Shown: one piece after another, positions 36,796-45,244 of the stretch
Position numbering within the stretch: the stretch's first letter is position 1
Layout of the letters: each line of letters opens with the position of its first letter
Assembly (NCBI RefSeq): GCF_000949475.1
Contig: NZ_JRHC01000003.1
Span: forward strand, 62,001-126,000
Direction of reading: 5' to 3'
DNA: 64,000 nucleotides
Source of the DNA: Draconibacterium sediminis
GTDB taxonomy: Bacteria > Bacteroidota > Bacteroidia > Bacteroidales > Prolixibacteraceae
The notes under the pieces: model-generated
Seen by the model: only the letters and a program-made list of their open reading frames with translations
The model's database searches: none
What the model was told of the DNA's origin: nothing
Program-made: the position numbers and the translations under genes

Positions 36796-38022
36796 TTAAA
36801 TGGCTACAGTTGTTTCCTCATTTTCCGAACGGGCTACAGTAACAGCTCCGCAACTGTCGCTCCACACGTTTACGGCGGTGCGCAACATATCCAGAATCCG
36901 GTCAACGGCTAAAATAAGCCCGATTCCTTCGAGTGGCAATCCAACGGCAGTCAGAACAACGGTAATCATAACCAGTCCTGCCATTGGTATTCCGGCGGCA
37001 CCAATCGATGCCAGCAGAGCCGTAATCACCACAAATACCTGCTGCGTAAACGACAAATCAACGCCGTAAGCCTGCGCAATAAACATGGCAGCCATACACT
37101 CGTAAAGTGCAGTTCCGTCCATATTTATCGTAGCTCCTAAAGGCAAAGTAAAACTGGTAATTTTATTTGATACGCCGCTTTTGTGCTCCAGCGCTTCCAT
37201 GGTTAATGGCAACGTTGCACTCGACGACGATGTTGAAAATGCAGTAAGCAGGGGAGTGGCCATATTTTTTAAGTGTGCAAATGGTTTTGCCTTCCCGATA
37301 AAACGTACAATAAGCGGTAGAATGATAAGCGCATGAATCAATAGACCCGCAATTACACACAAGCTGTAAATTGCCAGGCTGCCGGCAATGTTGGCCAGTT
37401 GTTCTGAATTGCGCGCTACTTCTCCGGCAACGATACCAAAAATTCCGAGCGGAGTGAATTTGATAATAAACAGTGTTACTTTCATCATCACCTCAAAAAC
37501 GGCATCGAAAAAAGTTTTTAGGGAATTTTTATACGTTTCGTCAACTTTTGTAATAAAGTATCCAAAAACAATGGCAAAAAAGATCACCGACAAAATGGTT
37601 CCCTGTGCCATGGCATCAACAATATTATCCGGAATAAGGCGGTAAAGAATATCTTTTACCGATCCTGCTTGTTCGGCCAGGCCTTCTACCGATTGGGTAA
37701 ATCCAAGCTCTACACCAACGCCGGGTTTTACCAGGTTAACGATAAGTAAACCGGTTAAAATGGCCAGTGTACTTGTTCCCAGGTAATAAATCATTGTTTT
37801 AAATCCCAGCCTTCCGAGGTTGCTGCCTTCGCCCATGCTGGTTACTCCACTGATGATTGAACTCAGGATCAGCGGAATGATCACCATTTTTAATGCGCGA
37901 AGAAAAATATCACCCATCCACGAAGTATAATCGGTTGCATTTGGTGCAAAATAACCAAACAATACAGCCAGTATCAGTGCGATAAGAATTTGCCAGTGTA
38001 ATTTAATTTTCAGAATCTTCAT
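36796..38022 (-). CDS. Dicarboxylate/amino acid:cation symporter (DAACS family)
   Basis: This 408-residue membrane protein starts LHWQILIALILAVLFGYFAP, typical of GltP/DctA carriers. It has the serine-rich re-entrant loop STSSSSATLPLTMEALE and the NMDGTALYECMAAMF motif, which bind substrate and cation in this fold. A second loop LLASIGAAGIPMAGLVMIT is present. It imports glutamate, aspartate or C4-dicarboxylates with Na+ or H+. It is monocistronic by context. Confidence 0.93.
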   Translation of the reverse strand: MKILKIKLHWQILIALILAVLFGYFAPNATDYTSWMGDIFLRALKMVIIPLILSSIISGVTSMGEGSNLGRLGFKTMIYYLGTSTLAILTGLLIVNLVKPGVGVELGFTQSVEGLAEQAGSVKDILYRLIPDNIVDAMAQGTILSVIFFAIVFGYFITKVDETYKNSLKTFFDAVFEVMMKVTLFIIKFTPLGIFGIVAGEVARNSEQLANIAGSLAIYSLCVIAGLLIHALIILPLIVRFIGKAKPFAHLKNMATPLLTAFSTSSSSATLPLTMEALEHKSGVSNKITSFTLPLGATINMDGTALYECMAAMFIAQAYGVDLSFTQQVFVVITALLASIGAAGIPMAGLVMITVVLTAVGLPLEGIGLILAVDRILDMLRTAVNVWSDSCGAVTVARSENEETTVAI

Positions 38023-38130
38023 ACCCTTTTATTGCCTTTTTTTGGATTGAAAAACCAAATCTATCTGCACAGAACCGATTTCGCTTTTCGTGATGATTTT
38101 TATTTTGATGCCGGTTTAATTAAGGAGTCG

Positions 38131-38161
38131 CTAATTTATTCTTTTTCGCCGATGTAGCAAA
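38131..38161 (-). promoter_or_regulatory. Candidate promoter for the DAACS symporter
   Basis: On the minus strand TTG (38160-38158), a 19-bp spacer and TAAATTAG (38138-38131) match the Bacteroidota pattern with one mismatch. This would leave a leader of about 100 nt before the ATG at 38022. Found by eye. Confidence 0.35.
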
Positions 38162-38407
38162 CAAAACTGACATCGAGCAATGCCTGAAATGTAAAATTGC
38201 CAGGTTTTAATCCGTTTTGTAGAAATTGATCAAATCAAAAACTGAAAAAGATCAGGTTTTATATGCCTCCGGAGAGCGGGAGGCAGTCTTTTAAATATTT
38301 GCTTTTTTCTTTCAATTGCCCTAACTTTTCTTGGCAAAACAGTTAGAGCTCGTATTTAATTGTTTAGCATTTGTTCTAAATGAATTTCCAAATAAAAAAA
38401 TTAACGT
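38162..38407. repeat. Intergenic stretch with a small GC-rich hairpin
   Basis: The gap upstream of the aquaporin gene is AT-rich except for GCCTCC (38265-38270) / GGAGGC (38279-38284), a 6-bp stem that stands out in composition. I see no gene here. The aquaporin promoter is probably in the last 100 bp (a TAGCATTTG at about 38366 is a loose -7 candidate). Confidence 0.4.
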
Positions 38408-39097
38408 ATGAAAAAATTAGTTGCTGAATTTTTCGGAACCATGTGGTTGGTTCTCGGAGGTTGTGGAAGTGCTGTGCTCGCAGCCGCTTTCCCGGAGTTG
38501 GGAATTGGGTTTGCCGGTGTGGCCCTGGCCTTTGGTTTAACCGTTTTAACCATGGTTTATGCAATCGGGCATATTTCCGGTTGTCATTTAAATCCTGCAG
38601 TTTCGGTTGGCTTATGGATTGGCGGCCGTTTTGATGTCAAGGAGCTTATTCCCTACATTGTAGCCCAGGTGCTGGGGGGTATTGCCGGTGCCGCTGTGCT
38701 TTACATTATTGCAACCGGTAAGTCCGGTGCCGAAATCGGAACTTTTGCTTCCAACGGTTATGGAGCCTACTCGCCGGGAGGTTATGGTATGGTTGCAGCC
38801 CTGGTTTGCGAGGTGGTGCTTACCTTTTTCTTTCTGATCGTTATTTTGGGCGCAACACATTCAAAGGCACCAAAATACCTGGCAGGTGTTGCCATTGGAT
38901 TGTGTTTAACTTTAATTCACCTAATTAGCATTCCGGTTACCAATACATCGGTAAACCCGGCACGTAGTACCAGCCAGGCAATTTTTACCGGTAACGGTGA
39001 ATTGATCGGACAGTTGTGGCTGTTTTGGGTAGCACCGATAATTGGTGCAATTTTGGCCGGTATCGTGTATAAATACCTTTCTCCTGAAGAAGAATAA
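38408..39097 (+). CDS. aqpZ: Aquaporin Z-like water channel
   Basis: This 229-residue protein has six helices and the two half-helix NPA loops: [12 protein letters not shown] (NPA 62-64) and [13 protein letters not shown] (NPA 183-185). The NPARS segment and a His near residue 171 match the narrow water-selective filter of AqpZ, and the length is that of AqpZ. Glycerol facilitators have an Asp after the second NPAR, which is absent here. It moves water across the inner membrane. It is a single gene ending in a strong bidirectional terminator. Confidence 0.93.
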   Translation: MKKLVAEFFGTMWLVLGGCGSAVLAAAFPELGIGFAGVALAFGLTVLTMVYAIGHISGCHLNPAVSVGLWIGGRFDVKELIPYIVAQVLGGIAGAAVLYIIATGKSGAEIGTFASNGYGAYSPGGYGMVAALVCEVVLTFFFLIVILGATHSKAPKYLAGVAIGLCLTLIHLISIPVTNTSVNPARSTSQAIFTGNGELIGQLWLFWVAPIIGAILAGIVYKYLSPEEE

Positions 39098-39114
39098 TTA
39101 CGCTGAAATATACA

Positions 39115-39150
39115 AAAAGAGCCATCCGTCAGTTGACGGATGGCTCTTTT
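39115..39150. terminator. Strong bidirectional terminator between aqpZ and ilvA
   Basis: Perfect 17-bp arms AAAAGAGCCATCCGTCA (39115-39131) and TGACGGATGGCTCTTTT (39134-39150) surround a GT loop, with A's on one side and T's on the other. It serves both convergent genes. Its core CCGTCA/TGACGGAT is the same as the outer stem of the REP-like hairpins near 44.5-45.2 kb. Confidence 0.9.
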
Positions 39151-39180
39151 CACATATTATCTGATTTGTTTTAGCAACGA

Positions 39181-40440
39181 TCAGATTAAAAACTGAAAGA
39201 GATCAGCTTTTTCATTCAGGTACTCGTATATAAAACCGTTTTCATCCATACGTTTTACAAGGCCATGAAAATCTTCTTTTTTCTGCACCTCAATTCCGAT
39301 AACAGCCGGGCCTTTTTCCCGATTTGTTTTTTTCGAGTATTCAAAATGGGTAACATCGTCGGTTGGGCCAAGAACCACATCAACAAATGTACGCAGGGCT
39401 CCTGCACGTTGTGGGAAGCGCACAATAAAATAATGTTTCAGCCCTTCGTAAAGTAACGAGCGCTCTTTTATCTCCTCGGTGCGGGTGATGTCGTTATTGC
39501 TTCCGCTAACGATACAAACTACATTTTTCCCTTTAATTTGCTCGCGGTAAAAATCAAGAGCGGCAATCGACAGTGCTCCTGCCGGCTCAATTACAATGGC
39601 ATCGCGGTTGTAAAGCTCAAGAATTTTAGTACAAATCTTTCCTTCCGGAACCGATTGAAATTCGTCAACCACCTTTTTACATATTTCGAAAGTAATTTCG
39701 CCAACGCGCTGAACAGCTGCACCGTCAACAAACTTATCGATGTTCTCCAGCTTAATTACGCTGTTGGCTTCCAGCGACTTTTGCATCGATGGTGCACCCG
39801 CAGGTTCTACTCCAATAATTTTTGTGTTCGGACTGATTTGTTTAATATAGGCTCCAACACCGGCCGCCAAACCACCACCTCCGATGGGAATAAACAAATG
39901 GTCGATCGTTTCGGTAGAATCCTGCAAAATCTCCAGCCCCACGGTTGCTTGTCCTTCAATAATTTGCGGATCGTCGAACGGATGGATAAATACCATACCG
40001 GTTTTCTGGCAGTCTTCCAAAGCTGCACGGTGGGCATCGTCGTAAGTATCGCCGGTAATAACTACCTCAACGTGCGTTTTTCCAAACATTTTTACCTGTT
40101 TGATTTTTTGCTTGGGCGTTGTAGTAGGCATGTAAATTTTGCCTTCAATACCTAAAAGCCGGCACGAGTAGGCAACACCCTGTGCATGGTTTCCGGCACT
40201 GGCGCAAACCACCCCTTTTTTGCGCTCGTCATCCGAAAGTTGTGCAATTTTATTATAGGCTCCACGAATTTTGTAGGAACGAACGATTTGCAGATCTTCG
40301 CGTTTCAAAAATACGTTGGCGCCGAATTCTTCTGATAAGTTCAGGTTTTTTTGAAGGGGGGTGTGTAATACAATCTCACACAGGTTGTGCTTTGCGGTGG
40401 TTATATCTTTTAACTGAGGAAAATATTTTGTGTCGCTCAT
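39181..40440 (-). CDS. ilvA: Threonine ammonia-lyase (threonine deaminase)
   Basis: This 419-residue protein starts at ATG 40440. It is a PLP fold-type II enzyme with the Schiff-base Lys in VRSYKIRGAYNKI, SAGNHAQGVAYSC and the phosphate-binding IPIGGGGLAAGVGAY. A single C-terminal regulatory ACT-like domain (about 335-419: HYFIVRFPQRAGALRTFVD) makes it the short biosynthetic form. It converts threonine to 2-oxobutanoate for isoleucine. The leucine operon with a citramalate-synthase-like gene is 5 kb away, so the cell may have two routes to 2-oxobutanoate. Confidence 0.94.
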   Translation of the reverse strand: MSDTKYFPQLKDITTAKHNLCEIVLHTPLQKNLNLSEEFGANVFLKREDLQIVRSYKIRGAYNKIAQLSDDERKKGVVCASAGNHAQGVAYSCRLLGIEGKIYMPTTTPKQKIKQVKMFGKTHVEVVITGDTYDDAHRAALEDCQKTGMVFIHPFDDPQIIEGQATVGLEILQDSTETIDHLFIPIGGGGLAAGVGAYIKQISPNTKIIGVEPAGAPSMQKSLEANSVIKLENIDKFVDGAAVQRVGEITFEICKKVVDEFQSVPEGKICTKILELYNRDAIVIEPAGALSIAALDFYREQIKGKNVVCIVSGSNNDITRTEEIKERSLLYEGLKHYFIVRFPQRAGALRTFVDVVLGPTDDVTHFEYSKKTNREKGPAVIGIEVQKKEDFHGLVKRMDENGFIYEYLNEKADLFQFLI

Positions 40441-40510
40441 TATGCAATTTTTTTGCAAAGATATATGGGACACCGCTAAAAGCAAGCTCGCCGGATAGAT
40501 TTTATGACTT

Positions 40511-40864
40511 TTAACAGAAGATAATTACACCAATGATTGCCGCCATTACAGAAACGATTAAAACTGCGGCTGCAGAAATATCTTTTATGATTTTGATCTG
40601 TCTATTTTTCTCCGGAGAAATAAAATCACAAATGCGCTCGATGTCTGAATTAAATGCTTCAGCTCCTAGTACAATTCCAACACAAATAGTAATCAGCATC
40701 CATTTGGTTCGGGTAATTTCGACAAGCCGACTTAAGGTGGTCACAACAGTTATAGTTGCAAAAATTTGAATTCGAAAATTTATTTCCTTTTTCCATAAGT
40801 GCCATAGTCCGTTAAGTGCATATTTAAAGCTGTGTAGCCTTTTTGCTAGAAAGACGTTTTTCAT
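40511..40864 (-). CDS. Diacylglycerol/undecaprenol kinase (DgkA family)
   Basis: This 117-residue small membrane kinase has the signature EAFNSDIERICDFISPEKNR followed by KIIKDISAAAVL. Three transmembrane segments (about 32-50, 53-68 and 95-116) fit DgkA. The N-terminal RLHSFKYALNGLWHLWKKE is also typical. In many non-proteobacterial species this family phosphorylates undecaprenol instead of diacylglycerol, so the lipid substrate is open. Confidence 0.9.
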   Translation of the reverse strand: MKNVFLAKRLHSFKYALNGLWHLWKKEINFRIQIFATITVVTTLSRLVEITRTKWMLITICVGIVLGAEAFNSDIERICDFISPEKNRQIKIIKDISAAAVLIVSVMAAIIGVIIFC

Positions 40865-40975
40865 ACTATTAAAATTGTTTGTTTCTAACGGTATAGTATG
40901 GAACTCGCTCGTGTTTTAATAGTCCTTCAGGGGGTAATGTTATACATGCTCGTTTCATGGCTGGAAATTTTTTTG

Positions 40976-41009
40976 ACATTTCCTCCCGGAATACCACGGG
41001 AGGAAATGT
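40976..41009. repeat. Perfect 13-bp inverted repeat between creD and dgkA
   Basis: Arms ACATTTCCTCCCG (40976-40988) and CGGGAGGAAATGT (40997-41009) surround an 8-nt loop. It sits 8 bp after the creD stop on the minus strand but has no T-run on that side. It could be a terminator of weak form or an mRNA 3'-end stabiliser. Confidence 0.6.
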
Positions 41010-41016
41010 GTGATTC

Positions 41017-42357
41017 TTATTCTTTATACCAGTTTACTTTTCGGGTTGAATACATTAATGCAGCCAGTAGTACAAATAATCCGATACTGCCGGTTAGTAA
41101 TGCAAACGATTCGAGTTGTAGCAGGATAAAAATAAAACTGTAACAGCCTGCCAAACCTAAACTTGTTCCCAGTTGGTTTTTAAGTTTTGGCATAAAACTG
41201 CGCGTGTAAAAGAACACCAGTATAATTACTGCCAACGCAGCAACAAGATACGCGAGGTTAAAACCCAGGTGCTCGGAAATGGACAACAGCAGCAAATAGA
41301 AAATGCTGATTGCCGATCCCACCATAATGTACTGAAACGGGTGAATGCGCTCTTTTGACAGCACTTCGAACATAAAGAAAACCACAAAAGTGATGATAAT
41401 GATGAGGATAGCGTATTTCGCGCTGCGGATGTTTTTTTGATAATGATCGGCAAGGCTCACCATTTCAACACCGAATTTTGAATTTTCAATGTCGTTTTGA
41501 TTTAAGGATTGGTTGGTGCTTATCCATTGTTGCGGATAGTTGCGGTTAAAATGCAATACGCTCCAGTCGGCCTGAAAACCATTGTCATCCACATTACGGT
41601 CGGCAGGCAGGTAATTGCCTGTAAAACCCGGATCGTTCCAGGTCGACTCCAAATGAACTGAGGTTTGTTCGCCCAGCGGAGTGAACATCAGGTTTTGGCT
41701 GCCTTTTAACTGCAGTTTAATAGTAAATGCTCCGTTCAGGTTGCTGGTATAAATCTCTTTCAACGGAATGGAAACACCGCTGTGTCCGATTGGCGATGAA
41801 GCTTTCCCGGGCGAAAATGTATAGGCTTTGTCGTTCCAGTTCAGTTCCAGCCCTTTGTTTATACCTCTCAGGTCGCTAATTGATAATTGCAACTGGGCAT
41901 CTTCCCACATTATATCCGAAGATTCGATGTTTTGTTTCTCCAGATCGATGTCTTTAAAATTTCCGGTTATCGCAAGTTCTGCCTCGTAAACATCAACATT
42001 GTAAATGCTGCGCTGCAATTGTTTGGGTAGCAATGTTCCGTTCACCGATAATTCTTTTGGCAGGAAAGTGGCGTAACGTGTTACTTCGTTGTACGTGTCT
42101 TCCTCCTCGTTGTAAATTTTCTTTTTAAAAGGAACAAAGAGTACGGGGCCACTAATGAGCTGTTCGTTCGACCATTTGCACATCACTTCGTCCACAACCT
42201 GAAAGGAATTGCTCTGGCGCTCGCCAATTAGCTCCATTATCATTACTTTGGGTATCAGCAGAATAATGATTAGCATCCCGATTACTAAAAGTTTGAACGA
42301 CAATGTTCTGTGGAATCTGATTCCAAGGCGGTCTAAAATGTTTTCTTGTTTTTCCAT
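41017..42357 (-). CDS. creD: CreD-like inner-membrane protein
   Basis: This protein has 446 residues with start ATG 42357. CreD (CET) family: an N-terminal helix LLVIGMLIIILLIPKVMIMELIG (in two parts) with the GERQS motif, then a periplasmic domain (about 50-300) with YATFLPKEL and PIGHSGVSIPLKEIY, and a C-terminal set of helices with PFQYIMVGSAISIFYLLLLS and EHLGF. Function in envelope integrity is known only in outline from E. coli. Upstream HTH and membrane-protein genes on the same strand suggest a small regulated unit. Confidence 0.9.
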   Translation of the reverse strand: MEKQENILDRLGIRFHRTLSFKLLVIGMLIIILLIPKVMIMELIGERQSNSFQVVDEVMCKWSNEQLISGPVLFVPFKKKIYNEEEDTYNEVTRYATFLPKELSVNGTLLPKQLQRSIYNVDVYEAELAITGNFKDIDLEKQNIESSDIMWEDAQLQLSISDLRGINKGLELNWNDKAYTFSPGKASSPIGHSGVSIPLKEIYTSNLNGAFTIKLQLKGSQNLMFTPLGEQTSVHLESTWNDPGFTGNYLPADRNVDDNGFQADWSVLHFNRNYPQQWISTNQSLNQNDIENSKFGVEMVSLADHYQKNIRSAKYAILIIIITFVVFFMFEVLSKERIHPFQYIMVGSAISIFYLLLLSISEHLGFNLAYLVAALAVIILVFFYTRSFMPKLKNQLGTSLGLAGCYSFIFILLQLESFALLTGSIGLFVLLAALMYSTRKVNWYKE

Positions 42358-42409
42358 GTTTAATTGTTTTGAAAGTACTTTGAGGTACAAAGTAGAATGA
42401 TAAAAAAAA

Positions 42410-42721
42410 TTATTTGTTTGTAATATTTTGATTTTTTATTAGATCTTCCAATGCTTTTAAATGCAGCTCAAAAGCTTTACTACCGCTTGATGTAACGGCG
42501 TAGGTAGTGTTGGGCTTTTTGCCCACAAAGGTTTTATTCACCGAAATGAATTTTTCCTTTTCCAATGCTTTAATGTGGCTGGCCAGATTGCCATCGGTTA
42601 ATTCGAGCAGGTCTTTCAGTTCGTTAAAACTTAAGCGCGAATTCACCATCAAAGCAGCCATAACGCCCAGCCTCACTTTGTTCTCAAAGGCTTTATTCAG
42701 ATTTTGAATCGGATTCTTCAC
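42410..42721 (-). CDS. Winged-helix transcriptional regulator (HTH_34 type)
   Basis: This is a 103-residue single-domain winged helix. LSFNELKDLLELTDGNLASH holds the recognition helix, and the wing region reads FVGKKPNTTYAVTSSG. It belongs to the MarR/ArsR-like HTH_34 group. Its start overlaps the preceding membrane-protein gene's stop by 4 bp (42718-42721) and creD follows 52 bp later. It probably regulates this trio (inference from context). Confidence 0.88.
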   Translation of the reverse strand: MKNPIQNLNKAFENKVRLGVMAALMVNSRLSFNELKDLLELTDGNLASHIKALEKEKFISVNKTFVGKKPNTTYAVTSSGSKAFELHLKALEDLIKNQNITNK

Positions 42722-43347
42722 GCTTCTGAATTTTTGTTTTCACGATTTAAGAACATAAATCCGTAAATAATATGAAGGATCCCAAAACCAATGGCCCAGA
42801 AATAAAGCCCATATCCAGGAAATATTGCTGCAAGTAATCCTAATACGATCTCAACCAAACCAAGACTTAAAATCTCGGGACGGGTATATTTTGCCGCGTT
42901 TACCAATGCCAATCCGTAAAAAATAAGGAAACACGGACTTACAACACCGTAGTATCCACGTAATGCCAGTATCGTGGTTAGTATTCCACCTGTGGCCAAA
43001 GGAATAAGCAGATTGATGAGTAGCAGTTTTGAGCCCGGTCCCCAAATGGGTTTTTGCTCCTTTTTAGCCTGTTTTACCGTTAAAACGTAAATGGTGAATA
43101 GCGAAAGAACGAGTACCGTAATACCGATTATAAAGATAGACGTTAGTGTGTCGTTTATGTATTCCTGCCTGGCATCGGATGGAAATTGAATATAAACGAT
43201 GCGGTAGGCAAAAAAAGCACCAATCAGCGCATAGATACCCACCATTATTCCTGATAGTCCGCTTAGTGACAGGAAGCGGCTTGAGCGCTCCATAATGTTG
43301 CGGATGTCTTTTAATTCGCTTAACAGCTTTTCTGATTCGTTCATCAT
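42718..43347 (-). CDS. Membrane protein of unknown function in the creD unit
   Basis: This 209-residue protein has a short cytoplasmic helix (ESEKLLSELKDIRNIMERS) followed by five or six transmembrane segments, the first in LSLSGLSGIMVGIYALIGAF. The N-terminal pattern recurs in Bacteroidota proteins encoded beside HTH_34 regulators. The start may be the first or second of two adjacent Met codons. It is first gene of the HTH-creD run. Confidence 0.8.
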   Translation of the reverse strand: MMNESEKLLSELKDIRNIMERSSRFLSLSGLSGIMVGIYALIGAFFAYRIVYIQFPSDARQEYINDTLTSIFIIGITVLVLSLFTIYVLTVKQAKKEQKPIWGPGSKLLLINLLIPLATGGILTTILALRGYYGVVSPCFLIFYGLALVNAAKYTRPEILSLGLVEIVLGLLAAIFPGYGLYFWAIGFGILHIIYGFMFLNRENKNSEA

Positions 43348-43486
43348 GAAAGTACTTTGAAATACAAAGTAAGTAAATGTTTTTCAGAAATAAAATAGGG
43401 GGAGCATTTTTAATGCAATTTTTTTTGGTTTAGGATAGGAGAGTACCGTTAATCAGAAATGTATATTTTAGAACGATAACTTTTGC

Positions 43487-43516
43487 TTGACCGTTTAACA
43501 AAATGTTCTAACTTCG
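43487..43516 (+). promoter_or_regulatory. Candidate promoter for the CPBP protease gene
   Basis: TTG (43487-43489), a 19-bp spacer and TAACTTCG (43509-43516) match the Bacteroidota pattern with one mismatch in the -7 box. Transcription would begin about 30 nt before the ATG at 43553. Confidence 0.42.
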
Positions 43517-43552
43517 CTAACACTTAAAACCTTCAAAAAAAATTGAAAAGAA

Positions 43553-44485
43553 ATGAAACATTTATCACGCGCTTTCGATGGCGAAAATCAATGGTGGAAA
43601 TTTGTAGTGGTAATTCTTGTGGCCCTGGGCGTTGGGCAAATAGTTGGTGCTATTCCGCTTATTGTTGTAATGGGAATATCCATTGCGAAGAATGGGGGGC
43701 AGGTAGCAACACCAGAGAACCCGATGGATTTATCGGCTTATGGAATTAATCCCAGCCTTGGCTTAGCACTAATGGTTATTCCATTTATAGTAACACTTGT
43801 TTTGGCCATTGTTTTGATAAAGTCGTTTCATCAACGAACTTCAAAAGATGTGGTGAACGGAGGACAAGCTTTCAGGTGGAACAGGTTTTGGTTGGGCGTT
43901 GTTGTGTGGGGTGCAATTATGTTGATATTATTCTTCGCGCAGTTAGCTATAAGTCCCGAAGAACTCGAGTTTCGTTTTGATCCGGCTGCATTTATTCCCC
44001 TGGTTTTTGTGGCTGTACTGTTAATTCCAATTCAGTCGGGCACCGAAGAATTTATCTTTCGTGGTTATCTGGCGCAGGGAGTTGCCGGATGGACAAAACG
44101 CCGCTGGGCAGTTATTCTGATACCTTCGGTTCTGTTTGCGTTATTACATGCCGCCAATCCCGAAGTGAAAGAACACGGCTTCTGGATGATGATGCCCTCG
44201 TACTTTGTTTTTGGTGTTGCATTCGCAATCACAGCAGTTCTTGATGACGGAATTGAATTAGCCATTGGAATACATGCCGTTAATAATACACTGGGCGCAC
44301 TATTGGTTACCAGTAAAGAATCAGCGATACAAGTTCCGGCGTTGTTTTTCCAACAGGAAACTGATCCTGTTAAAGAATCGCTGGTTTTAGTGCTCTCATC
44401 GGTAGTTTTGCTGGTGGTTTTTAAACTGATTTTAGATTGGGATTTTTCGGTTATCTGGAAGAAGATAGAACCGGAGTCGGTATAG
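43553..44485 (+). CDS. CPBP family intramembrane glutamic endopeptidase
   Basis: This 310-residue protein has about eight membrane segments. The CPBP/Abi motifs are complete: SGTEEFIFRGYL (EExxxR), FALLHAANPE (FxxxH) and IHAVNNTLGALL (HxxxN), forming the intramembrane catalytic site. Family members cleave membrane-bound substrates such as prenylated or anchored peptides. The substrate here is unknown. The gene is a single unit followed by the REP-flanked transposase. Confidence 0.9.
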   Translation: MKHLSRAFDGENQWWKFVVVILVALGVGQIVGAIPLIVVMGISIAKNGGQVATPENPMDLSAYGINPSLGLALMVIPFIVTLVLAIVLIKSFHQRTSKDVVNGGQAFRWNRFWLGVVVWGAIMLILFFAQLAISPEELEFRFDPAAFIPLVFVAVLLIPIQSGTEEFIFRGYLAQGVAGWTKRRWAVILIPSVLFALLHAANPEVKEHGFWMMMPSYFVFGVAFAITAVLDDGIELAIGIHAVNNTLGALLVTSKESAIQVPALFFQQETDPVKESLVLVLSSVVLLVVFKLILDWDFSVIWKKIEPESV

Positions 44486-44512
44486 TTAAATCTTCTCAAT
44501 TGCTATTTTTTG

Positions 44513-44532
44513 CCGTCAGCTTTAGCTGACGG
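44513..44532 (+). repeat. REP-like hairpin 1
   Basis: CCGTCAGCTTTAGCTGACGG forms a 9-bp stem with a TT loop, preceded by TTTTTTG and followed by ATGATAA. It lies 76 bp upstream of the transposase start. Confidence 0.85.
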
Positions 44533-44607
44533 ATGATAAGGTGCAGATCTAAGGGCTTCAGTCCAAAACAATTTTGTACATTAGACTAAATATTTAATCT
44601 CAATCAC

Positions 44608-45027
44608 ATGTCATACACAACAATTTGGCTCCATTGTGTTTGGTCTACAAAAAATCGTGAATGTATCATTTCGAATACCTTTCGACCTGTTCTTCTTAAT
44701 CATATAAGGGAAAAGGCAAGTGAAAAAGGTATTGTTCTCGATTACATTAATCTTCATAAAGATCATGTGCATGCACTAATAAATCTTGGTAGAAAACAGA
44801 CTATAGCAGATGTAATGCAGCAACTGAAAGGTGAGAGTTCGTATTGGATTAATAAAATGAATGTGATGCCGGTAAAATTTTATTGGCAGGATGATTATTT
44901 CGCTGTTTCAGTAAGTCAATCACATGTGGTGAGAGTGAGAGAATATATAAAAAATCAGGATGAACATCACAGAAGATTGACATGGGAAGACGAGGTTGAT
45001 CAGTTTTTCAAAAGATATAATTTTTAG
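44608..45027 (+). CDS. REP-associated tyrosine transposase (Y1/IS200-like, HUH)
   Basis: This is a 139-residue Y1 transposase. The HUH motif is His53-Val-His55 in KDHVHALINL and the catalytic Tyr113 is in VREYIKNQDEHH. The N-terminal strand IWLHCVWSTKNRE and the FYWQDDYFAVSVS segment are typical. These enzymes cut single-stranded DNA at hairpin ends. The full motif set and unbroken frame suggest the protein is functional. Because it is bracketed by REP-like hairpins, it is better read as a RAYT than as a free IS. Confidence 0.92.
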   Translation: MSYTTIWLHCVWSTKNRECIISNTFRPVLLNHIREKASEKGIVLDYINLHKDHVHALINLGRKQTIADVMQQLKGESSYWINKMNVMPVKFYWQDDYFAVSVSQSHVVRVREYIKNQDEHHRRLTWEDEVDQFFKRYNF

Positions 45028-45070
45028 AAGATTAGTGGCTAAAGCCGGGAGTCTGAACTATATTATTATT

Positions 45071-45090
45071 CCGTTGGTTAAAACCAACGG
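45071..45090 (-). repeat. REP-like hairpin 2 (inverted)
   Basis: CCGTTGGTTAAAACCAACGG has a 9-bp stem. Read on the minus strand its flanks (TTTGCCG... and ...CGGAATAATA) match those of hairpins 1 and 3 on the plus strand, so it is the same element in opposite orientation with a diverged stem. Confidence 0.75.
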
Positions 45091-45140
45091 CAAAGGATAA
45101 ATGTATTTCATTTTTATTTCTGAGATTTGGATATCTTTTG

Positions 45141-45160
45141 CCGTCAGCTTCAGCTGACGG
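45141..45160 (+). repeat. REP-like hairpin 3
   Basis: CCGTCAGCTTCAGCTGACGG differs from hairpin 1 by a single base in the loop and shares its TTTTG prefix and GGAT suffix. Confidence 0.85.
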
Positions 45161-45180
45161 ATACATAAAATATGGAACAA

Positions 45181-45216
45181 AAAAATAACCGATCTCCAGA
45201 GAGATCGGTTATTTTT
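45181..45216. terminator. Bidirectional terminator between the transposase and leuB
   Basis: Perfect 16-bp arms AAAAATAACCGATCTC (45181-45196) and GAGATCGGTTATTTTT (45201-45216) surround a CAGA loop. It ends the leucine operon on the minus strand. A second small hairpin (GCGGTT/AACCGC, 45224-45238) lies between it and the leuB stop. Confidence 0.9.
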
Positions 45217-45244
45217 ATAGAAGGCGGTTAAAAACCGCATATTC

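Larger units (their letters stand above)
44508..45165. mobile_element. REP-flanked RAYT/IS200-like unit
   Basis: A single HUH transposase gene is bracketed by two near-identical hairpins in the same orientation (44513-44532 and 45141-45160) and an inverted third one (45071-45090). Shorter GGGCTTCAGTCC (44553-44564) and GGCTAAAGCC (45037-45046) palindromes lie just inside. The total of about 0.66 kb fits either an IS200-like element or a RAYT with its REP sequences. No target-site duplication is expected for this class, so the outer ends are approximate. Confidence 0.72.

Noticed and set aside
39538-40155. A 205-codon open frame antisense to ilvA
   Set aside because: It is a shadow of the well-conserved PLP enzyme; no start context or domain.
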